Source of the DNA: JBDTSW01 sp039930945
GTDB lineage: Bacteria; Actinomycetota; Thermoleophilia; Solirubrobacterales; 70-9
DNA: 9,003 nt
Assembly: GCA_039930945.1 (NCBI GenBank)
Contig: JBDTSW010000088.1
Span: 1 to 9,003, forward strand
Direction: 5' to 3'
Part shown: positions 1 to 5,377 of the stretch, one piece after another
How positions within the stretch are numbered: the stretch's first letter is position 1
Layout of the letters: every line of letters starts with the position of its first letter
Notes under the pieces: model-generated
The model's database searches: none
The model's input: only the letters and a program-made list of their open reading frames with translations
Told to the model about the DNA's origin: nothing
Translations under genes and position numbers: made by a program

Positions 1-158
1 TGGTCGAGCTCGGCCTGCTTTTGGTCGAGGCGCGACTGCAGGTCCTGCGCGGGCGAGGTGGCCGCCATCGTCAGGGCCAGCGCGAGGCAGGCCAAGGCGA
101 CCACGGCAAGCATGCCGCGGCGGCGATCGGTTGGACGGTGATTTCGATTGGTGCTCAT
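1..158 (-). CDS. Secreted protein, N-terminal fragment (probable cell wall hydrolase)
   Basis: Only the first 52 codons are inside the window; the gene continues past position 1. Translation from ATG at 158 gives a basic N-terminus (RNHRPTDRRR), a hydrophobic stretch of about 18 residues (MLAVVALACLALALTMAA) and an Ala/Ser/Pro-rich probable signal peptidase site (ATSPAQ), so export is well supported. The mature part opens with DLQSRLDQKQAELD, the type of heptad-like, Gln/Leu-rich coiled coil that precedes catalytic domains in actinobacterial NlpC/P60 and M23 peptidoglycan hydrolases. The cyclic di-AMP riboswitch directly upstream supports that reading, because this riboswitch class commonly controls wall hydrolases in Actinobacteria. 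The catalytic domain is not visible, so the enzyme class is inference. No separate Shine-Dalgarno lies between the aptamer and the ATG. Confidence 0.75.
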   Translation of the reverse strand, partial: MSTNRNHRPTDRRRGMLAVVALACLALALTMAATSPAQDLQSRLDQKQAELD

Positions 159-166
159 GTGCGCTG

Positions 167-320
167 CGCCTACGGGGTTAGCTGACGGGCTCGCGCTGCT
201 CGCGCTAGGCCCGGGGACATCCCCTGGAGAGGGAGTCCGGGCCATTCGCCCCACCGGCAGGAACTCGGCCGGCTATGTGGTTCCCCCGTTCCACGCACAA
301 TGTTGCGCATGGACTCGGCG
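167..320 (-). ncRNA. Cyclic di-AMP riboswitch (ydaO/yuaA type)
   Basis: Read on the minus strand, the leader contains the conserved blocks of the ydaO aptamer in the right order: CGCCGAG at 320-314 (5' strand of the closing stem), GGGGGAACC at 287-279, GGGGCGAAT at 252-244, and the hallmark 3' block CCCGTCAGCTAACCCCGTAG (189-170), followed by GCG. The terminal CGCC (320-317) pairs with GGCG (170-167). The class senses cyclic di-AMP, a signal of wall and osmotic state, and usually switches expression off when ligand binds. The aptamer ends only 8 nt before the ATG of the downstream exported protein gene, so control of translation is more likely here than a separate terminator. Identification rests on motif matching by eye; boundaries are approximate. 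Confidence 0.85.
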
Positions 321-332
321 ACTAGGCCGGCC

Positions 333-360
333 ACAGTAGCAACCGCAAGCGTTATTGCAA
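333..360 (-). promoter_or_regulatory. Candidate promoter for the riboswitch transcript
   Basis: On the minus strand TTGCAA (360-355) and TACTGT (338-333) are separated by 16 nt. The second hexamer fits the actinobacterial TANNNT -10 pattern. Transcription would start near 326, a few bases before the aptamer begins at 320. The position is apt, but both hexamers are weak matches. Confidence 0.35.
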
Positions 361-377
361 GCACTTCTTAACAATCG

Positions 378-1304
378 TTACGGATCCTGCAACTCCACTT
401 GCAGGAGCACATCCTCGTCCCCGGCGTCCTCCATCTGCAGGGTCGTGTGCTCGATCCCGAACTCGTCCCTGAGCAGGAACTCCAACTCGCGGCGGGCGCG
501 ATCCCGGTCGACCCCGGGCGCCGTGACCACGTGCGCGGCGAGCGCCTCGAAGCCCGAGGTGACGGTCCAGACGTGCAACTCGTGCACCTCGCTCACCCCC
601 TTCACCCGGCACAGCGCCGCCCCCAGCTCGTCCACGTCGACGCTCGCCGGAGCGCTTTCCATCAGCACGTCGAGCGGCTCGCGCACCAGCCGCACCGAGG
701 AGGCGAGGATCAGCCCGGCGATCGCGATGCTCGCGATCGGGTCGGCGATGCGCCAGTCGAACGCGAGCACGGCCAGCGCCGCGGCGATGACCGCCAGTGA
801 GCCAAGCGCGTCGGCGGCCGAGTGCCGCAGCACCGCCTCGAGGTTGATGTCGGAACGCTCCCCACGCGCCAGCACGAGCGTCGCCCAGGCGTTCCCTGAG
901 AGGCCGATGATCCCCACTGCCAGGACCCCGAGGGAGTCGATGCCGGGGGGGTCTGAGAGACGGCCGATCGCGGCGACGACGATGACGACCGCCAGCGCCA
1001 CCAGCGCGACGCCGTTGACCAGCGCCGCCAGGACCTCCCCCCGGTGATAGCCGAAGGTCCGCCGCGAGCCCGCGCGGCGGGCGGCGCGGGTCGCGGCGCC
1101 CAGGCCCAATGCGATCGCGCCGACGTCGGAGAGCACGTGGCCCGCGTCGGCGAAGACGGCGAGTGAGTCGAAGGCGATCCCGCCGGCGACCCCGACCACG
1201 AGCAGGCCGACGTTGATCGCCAGCGCGGTCCGCATCCGCCGGCGGTTGCCGGCGCGGCGCAGGTCGATGGCCGAGAGGTGGTCGTGCGGGTGCAATTGAG
1301 CCAC
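378..1304 (-). CDS. Cation diffusion facilitator, Zn(II) exporter (CzcD/ZitB type)
   Basis: A 308-residue protein of normal length for a cytoplasmic-membrane CDF antiporter, which exports Zn2+ (or related divalent metals) in exchange for protons. Six hydrophobic segments are visible (about 27-45, 48-70, 91-113, 123-145, 163-181, 187-204). The metal site is intact: H56-V-L-S-D60 in TM2 and H161-S-A-A-D165 in TM5; this HxxxD pair is typical of zinc-selecting members. The cytoplasmic C-terminal domain has the signature VHELHVWTVTSG (240-251). The N-terminus is short and His-rich (HPHDH, 5-9). I chose GTG at 1304 because it keeps that leader and gives family length; TTG at 1295 and ATG at 1235 are alternatives, and no start has a good ribosome-binding site. 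It follows the acyl-CoA dehydrogenase by 35 bp on the same strand and is probably cotranscribed, possibly by translational coupling. Confidence 0.9.
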   Translation of the reverse strand: MAQLHPHDHLSAIDLRRAGNRRRMRTALAINVGLLVVGVAGGIAFDSLAVFADAGHVLSDVGAIALGLGAATRAARRAGSRRTFGYHRGEVLAALVNGVALVALAVVIVVAAIGRLSDPPGIDSLGVLAVGIIGLSGNAWATLVLARGERSDINLEAVLRHSAADALGSLAVIAAALAVLAFDWRIADPIASIAIAGLILASSVRLVREPLDVLMESAPASVDVDELGAALCRVKGVSEVHELHVWTVTSGFEALAAHVVTAPGVDRDRARRELEFLLRDEFGIEHTTLQMEDAGDEDVLLQVELQDP

Positions 1305-1315
1305 CGCGGCCGAGG

Positions 1316-1339
1316 TTAGACGCCCGCGCGGGCGTCCAT
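1316..1339 (-). other. Seven-codon mini-ORF over a perfect palindrome
   Basis: Immediately after the TAG stop of the acyl-CoA dehydrogenase (1342-1340) an ATG at 1339 opens a seven-codon frame, MDARAGV, ending in TAA at 1318-1316, 11 nt before the GTG of the cation exporter. It lies on the perfect 18-nt palindrome GACGCCCGCGCGGGCGTC (1319-1336), which can fold into a 7-bp stem with a GCGC loop. It may be a termination-reinitiation relay or attenuator between the two genes, or the palindrome may be a protein site and the frame accidental. There is no poly-U tract, so a classical intrinsic terminator is unlikely. Confidence 0.3.
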
Positions 1340-2692
1340 CTAGGCGGAAGCGAGCTCCTGCTCGACCGCAACGCCGGCGCCGGCCTCGGCGGTGGCGGCG
1401 ACGCTGCCGCCGGCCGCGTCGGCGGCGATCTCCGCGGCCGCGCGCAGGCGCTCCTCGTAGTCGGCGACCTGCATTCGCGAGATCACCAGCTTCTGGATCT
1501 CGGCTGTGCCCTCGAACAGCTCGTAGATCTTGGCGTCGCGGAACCACTTCTCCAGCGGGCACTCGGCGGTCTGGGCGTAGGGCCCGACGAGGTCCATCAG
1601 CGTGCGGGTCGCCCAGACGGCGACCTGGCCGGCCTTCAGCTTCGACATCGAGCCCTGGCCGCCGATCATCGGAATGCCGTTGCGGCCCATCCACGCGGCG
1701 CGCTGGACGAGCAGGCGCGCGGCCTCGATCTCGGTCGCGACCTGGGCCAGCACCTGCTGGTTGGCCTGGCGCTGCAGCGGCGGCTTGCCGGCGGTCGAGC
1801 TGGAGTCGAGCACGGCCTCGAAGGGGTCCGCGGCGTGGGAGCCGTTACCGAGATAGGCGAGCGTCCACTCGTAGGCGGCCTGGGCGATCCCGAGGGCGGA
1901 GGCTCCGACAAGCGGGCGCGTCAGCTCGAAGGTTGCGAGCGCGTTCGAGGCGCGGCCCGACGACTGGCCGGAGCGGGCGCGCTCGAGCTTGCGCTCGAGC
2001 TTGTCGATGCCGCCGAGCAGGTTCTCGAGGGGAATCCGGCAGTCCTCGAGCACGACCTCGGCGGTGTGCGAGGCGCGGATCCCGAGCTTGGTCTCCTTCT
2101 TGCCCTGGCGCAGCCCGGGCGTCGCGCCGCCGACCACGAACGACGCCTGGCCGCGGTGGCCGAGTTCCGCATCGACCGTGGCGACGACCACGTGGACGTC
2201 GGCGATGCCACCGTTGGTGATGAAGACCTTGGTCCCGTTCAGAACCCACTCGTCGCCGTCGCGCTTGGCCGTGGTGCCAAGGCTCTTGACATCGGAGCCG
2301 GCCTGGGGCTCGGTCACCGCGTAGGCGCCGAGCTTGACCTCGTCGCCGAGGCCGAAGCACTCCGGGACCCACTGCGCGATCTGCTCGGGGGTGCCGGAGG
2401 CGGCGAGCCCGGCGGCGGCGAGCGAGGAGCCCGAGATCGAGAGGGCGATGCCGGCGCAGCCCCAGTGCATCTCCTCCGAGTAGATGACGCCGAGCATGCC
2501 GTCGGGGTCCGACCCCATCCGCCGCAGGTGCTCGAGGCCGTGGAGGCCACGATCCCGAGCCTGCTTGATCACTTCCCAGGGCGTCGACTCGTCGGCGTCG
2601 TGCCTGGCGGCGACCGGGCGGATCACCTCGCTCGCGAACTCGCGGCAGCGCACCTTGAACTCGCGCTGCTCGTCGTTGAGTGCGAAATCCAT
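1340..2692 (-). CDS. Acyl-CoA dehydrogenase, atypical clade
   Basis: A 450-residue flavoenzyme of the acyl-CoA dehydrogenase family, which introduces the alpha,beta double bond into an acyl-CoA using FAD. The N-terminal helical domain begins MDFALNDEQREFK; the FAD/substrate signature AVTEPQAGSDVKS is at 125-137, followed by the beta-domain (LNGTKVFITNGG, 151-162, and KLGIRASHTAEVV, 202-214). The catalytic-base motif FEGTAEIQ (393-400) supplies the expected Glu (E394). Two insertions of about 14 residues flank the helix after LLGG, a charged KLERKLERARSGQSSGR and a Gly/Ser/Pro loop near 282-302; the usual R-x-x-F-G FAD-contact motif is not recognisable. An Ala-rich tail follows residue 418. 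I chose ATG 2692 over an in-frame upstream ATG at 2737 because GGAGG lies 9 nt ahead and MDFALNDEQ is the family N-terminus. Acyl chain specificity is not determinable. Confidence 0.93.
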   Translation of the reverse strand: MDFALNDEQREFKVRCREFASEVIRPVAARHDADESTPWEVIKQARDRGLHGLEHLRRMGSDPDGMLGVIYSEEMHWGCAGIALSISGSSLAAAGLAASGTPEQIAQWVPECFGLGDEVKLGAYAVTEPQAGSDVKSLGTTAKRDGDEWVLNGTKVFITNGGIADVHVVVATVDAELGHRGQASFVVGGATPGLRQGKKETKLGIRASHTAEVVLEDCRIPLENLLGGIDKLERKLERARSGQSSGRASNALATFELTRPLVGASALGIAQAAYEWTLAYLGNGSHAADPFEAVLDSSSTAGKPPLQRQANQQVLAQVATEIEAARLLVQRAAWMGRNGIPMIGGQGSMSKLKAGQVAVWATRTLMDLVGPYAQTAECPLEKWFRDAKIYELFEGTAEIQKLVISRMQVADYEERLRAAAEIAADAAGGSVAATAEAGAGVAVEQELASA

Positions 2693-2703
2693 CGCCTGGA
2701 ACC

Positions 2704-2708
2704 TCCGT
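2704..2708 (-). promoter_or_regulatory. Ribosome-binding site deciding the dehydrogenase start
   Basis: GGAGG on the minus strand lies about 9 nt before ATG 2692. It is the clearest Shine-Dalgarno in the window and selects this start over the upstream in-frame ATG at 2737. Confidence 0.7.
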
Positions 2709-2720
2709 TCTAGGAAACCG

Positions 2721-2738
2721 ATTGACTGGTCAGTCAAT
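2721..2738. promoter_or_regulatory. Probable TetR-family operator
   Basis: ATTGACTGGTCAGTCAAT consists of perfect 8-bp inverted half-sites (ATTGACTG / CAGTCAAT) around a 2-bp centre. The TGAC-N-GTCA form resembles operators of TetR-family repressors that control acyl-CoA and fatty acid metabolism genes in Gram-positive bacteria. It lies 28 bp upstream of the dehydrogenase start, and its minus-strand arm contains a TTGACT -35-like hexamer (2737-2732), so binding would block the dehydrogenase promoter. No TetR gene is in the window; an acyl-CoA ligand is inference. Confidence 0.6.
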
Positions 2739-2762
2739 AACCCTGAAGTCTACCCGGCGGGC

Positions 2763-2790
2763 TTGACGCGAGGCGCCAACCGTCTAGGTT
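2763..2790 (+). promoter_or_regulatory. Promoter of the plus-strand operon, probably leaderless
   Basis: TTGACG (2763-2768) and TAGGTT (2785-2790, TANNNT type) are separated by 16 bp. The expected start of transcription, about 7-9 nt after the -10, coincides with ATG 2799. There is no Shine-Dalgarno before that ATG, so a leaderless mRNA fits both observations. The TetR-like palindrome at 2721-2738 ends 24 bp upstream of the -35. Confidence 0.55.
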
Positions 2791-2798
2791 GTCCGGCG

Positions 2799-4097
2799 AT
2801 GTCGAAGCGGACGGGCGGCCGTCGTCTACTGGTCCTGAGCGCGGCCCTGGCCGGCGCCGTGGCGGTCGTTGCCGGCGCCTACTTCCTGATCACGCAGGTC
2901 TTCGACGACTCCGAGCCCGCCCCGGCGCCCGCCCCGCAGGCCGCGATCGAGCAGCTCGAGCCCGCCGACGCCGAGGTCACTGACCTCGGCTTCCCCGCCT
3001 TCGCCACCAAGAACACGACCCGGGTCGCGGGCCCCGACCCGGTCTTCGACGCCGCCGGGGTCGCCCTGGCCGTCTACCCCGCGACCGGCGGGATCGAGGG
3101 CCCGGACGCGGTCTCCCTCGTGGACGTCGCCGATTGGCAGTCGGGCATCGCCGCCGCGTCGCTGACGGCCGCGCCGACCGGGGCCCCGATCCTGCTCACC
3201 GACGGTGGCGAAGTCCCGGCGCCGACCGAGTCCGCCCTCAGCGGGCTGGCCCCGGCCGGGTCGAAGGCCACCGACGGCGCCCAGGCGTTCCGCATCGGCG
3301 AGGCGGCGCAGCCGGGCGAGCTCGAGACGACCGAGATCGAGGGCAGCGACCCGGCCGAGATCGCGGCCGAGATCGATCGGCTCCGCACCCGCCTGACCGA
3401 GTCCGAGCCCGATCATTTGCTCCTCGTCGGCGCGGACGAGCCGGCCTTCGCGATGCCGGCGGCGGCATGGGCCGCACGCAGCGGCGACCCCGTCCTCTTC
3501 CTCGAGGGCGACGAGGTGCCGAAGCCGACCCTCGACGCCCTCCGCCGACACAAGGACGTCCCGGTCTTCGTCCTCGGGCCCGAGGACGCGGTCTCCAGGC
3601 GCGCCTTCGACGCGGTCGCCAAGGCCTCCCCCGGCGTCGTCCGGATCGCCGGCGACGACCCGGTCGAAAACGCGGTCGAGTTCGCGCGCTACGCGGCCGG
3701 CGACTTCGGCTGGAACATCAATGACCCCGGGCATGGGTTCGTCCTCGCCAACGCCGACCGGCCCGCCGACGCCGGCGCCGCGGCGCCGCTCTCGGCCAGC
3801 GGCACCTGGGGGCCGCTGCTGCTGACCGACGACGTCGAAGAGCTGCCCGGGCCGCTGCGGGGATACCTGCTCGACGTCAAGCCGGGCTACGAGGACGACC
3901 CGACCCGTGCCTTCTACAACCACATCTGGGTGATCGGCGATACCCGGGCTATCTCCGTCGGGATGCAGGCTCGGGTCGACGAGATCGCCGACCTGACCAA
4001 GGTAAGGTCCGGCACCGGCGGCTCGATCCTCGGACCGGAACCCGGGACGCCGGAGCCCGAGGGGCCAGGCCAAGGGTCGAACCGGCACGGCGGCTGA
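2799..4097 (+). CDS. Membrane-anchored protein with three cell-wall-binding-2-like repeats
   Basis: A 432-residue protein with a short basic N-terminus (MSKRTGGRR), one membrane segment (about 10-34) and then a Pro/Ala linker (DDSEPAPAPAPQ); the rest should be outside the membrane. The body has three related alpha/beta repeats of the CWB2 kind, each with a hydrophobic strand, an acidic turn and a helix: ILLTDGGEVPAPTESAL (131-147), VLFLEGDEVPKPTLDAL (232-248) and LLLTDDVEELPGPLRGYL (340-357), with partner strands such as VPVFVLGPEDAVS (254-266) and IWVIGDTRAIS (376-386). In other bacteria such domains bind anionic wall polymers; that role here is inferred. The C-terminus is Pro/Gly-rich and disordered. 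The gene starts at a probable leaderless ATG and is followed after a short gap by a small gene and a methyltransferase, most likely one operon. No enzyme domain is attached, so it may be structural or adaptor-like. Confidence 0.8.
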   Translation: MSKRTGGRRLLVLSAALAGAVAVVAGAYFLITQVFDDSEPAPAPAPQAAIEQLEPADAEVTDLGFPAFATKNTTRVAGPDPVFDAAGVALAVYPATGGIEGPDAVSLVDVADWQSGIAAASLTAAPTGAPILLTDGGEVPAPTESALSGLAPAGSKATDGAQAFRIGEAAQPGELETTEIEGSDPAEIAAEIDRLRTRLTESEPDHLLLVGADEPAFAMPAAAWAARSGDPVLFLEGDEVPKPTLDALRRHKDVPVFVLGPEDAVSRRAFDAVAKASPGVVRIAGDDPVENAVEFARYAAGDFGWNINDPGHGFVLANADRPADAGAAAPLSASGTWGPLLLTDDVEELPGPLRGYLLDVKPGYEDDPTRAFYNHIWVIGDTRAISVGMQARVDEIADLTKVRSGTGGSILGPEPGTPEPEGPGQGSNRHGG

Positions 4098-4112
4098 GCC
4101 GGCGTGATCCAG

Positions 4113-4352
4113 ATGAGCGAACGCGAGCGAGAGGACCGGATCACCGGCCGTGAGATCACGGTCGAGGACATGCGCGCGCTCGCGGGGCCGGCGACCCCCC
4201 ACTTCGCGCTGCAGATCCGCAACAGGATCCAGCGCCTGATCGAGCCGCTTCCGCCGGGAGACGCAGCCCGGGTCGAGGGCGAGCGCCAGATCGCGCGCCT
4301 GACCGACTTGGCGATGCACTCGGGCGACCCACGCGGCCCGGGGCCGGCTTGA
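4113..4352 (+). CDS. Small conserved-looking hypothetical protein, helical
   Basis: A 79-residue, highly charged, Cys-free soluble protein without signal peptide or membrane segment. It has a short acidic/basic N-terminus (MSEREREDR), the stretch ITGREITVEDMRALAG (11-26), then a probable amphipathic helix FALQIRNRIQRLIEPL (31-46) and a second helix ARVEGERQIARLTDLA (52-67), ending in a Gly/Pro tail. I do not recognise a family. It sits between the wall-binding-like gene (15 bp before ATG 4113, or 6 bp before an alternative GTG at 4104) and the methyltransferase; its TGA overlaps the methyltransferase TTG in a TTGA junction, which implies translational coupling and supports it being real. Neither start has a good ribosome-binding site. 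Confidence 0.7.
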   Translation: MSEREREDRITGREITVEDMRALAGPATPHFALQIRNRIQRLIEPLPPGDAARVEGERQIARLTDLAMHSGDPRGPGPA

Positions 4353-5113
4353 GCGCCCTCGACCGCGCCGCCGCGCTGCTGGACGACGCACACGCCGGCA
4401 GAGCGTCCGACCCCGCCGCTCGCGCCGATGGCTACCTGGACCTGCTCTCCGAGGACCTGGCCTCGACCGGGGCCACCCAGGACCTGATGACCACGTCGCT
4501 CGTGCCGAGGATCTACGAGCGCTACTGGCGGCCCACCCTCGCCCGCGCCGTCAAGGGCTTCACGGGGCCGGGCATGGACGAGGAGGTCCGCATCGCACGC
4601 CTGCTGATGGGGCTCGGGGCGGGCGACACCGTGCTCGACGTCGCCTGCGGACCCGGCAACTTCACCCGCCGCTTCGCCGCGGTGGTCGGGCCCCAGGGCC
4701 TGGCGATCGGCATCGACGCCTCCGAGACGATGCTGGCACGTGGCGCCACCGACCTCGAGCGCGCCGACGTCGACAACGTCGCCCTGATCCGGGGCGACGC
4801 CATCCACCTCCCCTTCCGCGACTCCAGCGTCGACTCCGTCTGCTGCTTCGCGGCGCTGCACCTCTTCGCCAAGCCCTTCGACGCCCTCGACGAGATGCGC
4901 CGGGTGCTGACCGCGACCGGCCGAGTGGCGGTCATGACCTCGGTCCGTCGTCAGGTCACGCCCTCGGCCCTGCGCCCCGCCGTCGAGCGTTTCAGCGGCA
5001 TGCGCCTGTTCGAAGGTGACGAGATCGTCGAGGCCTTGCGCGAGCGCGGCTTCACCGGCGTCCACCGGCGAATCGCCGGCCTGGTGCAGTTCGTCGGCGG
5101 CCGTTTGGAGTAA
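4349..5113 (+). CDS. Class I SAM-dependent methyltransferase
   Basis: A 254-residue cytoplasmic enzyme with the Rossmann-like SAM fold. Motif I is VLDVACGPGNFT (95-106); the acidic end of strand beta2 is GIDAS (121-125); RGDAIHLPF (148-156) is the motif II region that touches the adenine; motif IV is VDSVCCFAALHL (161-172); DEMRRVLTATGRVAV (181-195) is the usual helix and strand after it. About 75 residues precede the core and include a YERYWRPTLARAVKGF segment seen in UbiE/COQ5-like enzymes and probably shaping substrate choice. The short C-terminal region has EIVEALRERGFTGV, typical of the family. The substrate is unknown. It starts with TTG overlapping the preceding stop codon, so it depends on coupled translation. 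Its TAA (5111-5113) falls inside a copy of the composite repeat, 4 nt after the repeat begins. Confidence 0.88.
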   Translation: MSALDRAAALLDDAHAGRASDPAARADGYLDLLSEDLASTGATQDLMTTSLVPRIYERYWRPTLARAVKGFTGPGMDEEVRIARLLMGLGAGDTVLDVACGPGNFTRRFAAVVGPQGLAIGIDASETMLARGATDLERADVDNVALIRGDAIHLPFRDSSVDSVCCFAALHLFAKPFDALDEMRRVLTATGRVAVMTSVRRQVTPSALRPAVERFSGMRLFEGDEIVEALRERGFTGVHRRIAGLVQFVGGRLE

Positions 5114-5179
5114 CTCCGGCCAGATCCTCCGCTTCGCGTCCGGTCTGGCCGGGCGCGGGCCCAGGCCTTGCCCGGCAGG
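5107..5179 (+). repeat. Composite 3'-end repeat, copy A
   Basis: Read in the direction of the methyltransferase: a mini-hairpin GGA-GTAAC-TCC (5107-5117) whose loop holds the TAA stop codon; a 9-bp stem CCGGCCAGA (5116-5124) / TCTGGCCGG (5144-5152) closing the 19-nt loop TCCTCCGCTTCGCGTCCGG; then a GC-rich spacer and the end block GCCTTGCCCGGCAGG (5165-5179). Positions 5111-5150 are an exact 40-nt inverted copy of 8180-8219. The stem without U-tract could act as a terminator or mRNA 3'-end stabiliser. Confidence 0.8.
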
Positions 5180-5207
5180 GTGGCTGTCGTCTACCGCGAC
5201 TCCGTCG

Positions 5208-5248
5208 CTAGCCCGAGCGACCGCCCAAGGGGGGTTGGTCTGGGCTAG
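5208..5248. repeat. Nested hairpin between two facing repeat copies
   Basis: CTAGCCC (5208-5214) pairs perfectly with GGGCTAG (5242-5248), and GACC (5219-5222) with GGTC (5237-5240) inside it. A further small hairpin GGGAC-GAA-GTCCC follows at 5248-5260. The set lies between the facing end blocks 5165-5179 and 5277-5291, which themselves pair at 14 of 15 positions plus one G-U. The whole region between the convergent genes can therefore fold into a large symmetrical structure, plausibly a two-way terminator. Confidence 0.55.
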
Positions 5249-5276
5249 GGACGAAGTCCCGGGTCACGCGCATCAG

Positions 5277-5377
5277 CCTGCCGGGTAAGGCTTCGCCCCC
5301 TAGCCCGCCGCCCCCGGACGCGAAGCGGAGGAGGCGGCGGAGTGATTCCGAAGCGGAGGAGGCGACGGAGTCATTCC
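5277..5377 (-). repeat. Composite 3'-end repeat, copy B
   Basis: Oriented with the antiporter gene. Read on the minus strand it has GGA-ATGAC-TCC (5377-5367), with the antiporter TGA stop in the loop, a 28-nt unit ending in CCTCCTCCGCTTC, a second mini-hairpin CGGA-ATCAC-TCCG (5350-5338), then the main hairpin. The main stem is CCGCCGCC/GGCGGCGG (5340-5333 with 5312-5305), a sequence unrelated to that of copies A and C, yet the 19-nt loop is identical. The end block GCCTTACCCGGCAGG closes it at 5291-5277. Confidence 0.8.

Noticed and set aside
321..377. An intrinsic terminator after the zinc exporter.
   Set aside because: The stretch has a direct repeat GCAAGC but no convincing inverted repeat or U-tract; it fits better as a promoter for the riboswitch.
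1305..1694. A long N-terminal extension of the zinc exporter frame.
   Set aside because: It would overlap the dehydrogenase by over 350 bp and encodes Arg/Gly-rich sequence; family length and the His-rich leader point to GTG 1304.
2826..4391. A 521-codon open frame on the minus strand, antisense to the wall-binding-like gene.
   Set aside because: It is rich in Arg/Gly/Asp/Val without any domain, and lies opposite a gene with signal anchor, repeats and promoter. GC-rich coding DNA often leaves such shadow frames.
3914..5065. A 383-codon minus-strand frame opposite the methyltransferase.
   Set aside because: The plus strand holds all SAM motifs in order; the antisense product is low-complexity and domain-free.
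5338..5377. The 28-nt tandem units as a CRISPR array.
   Set aside because: There are only two units in direct contact with no unique spacers and no cas genes; they belong to the composite repeat.
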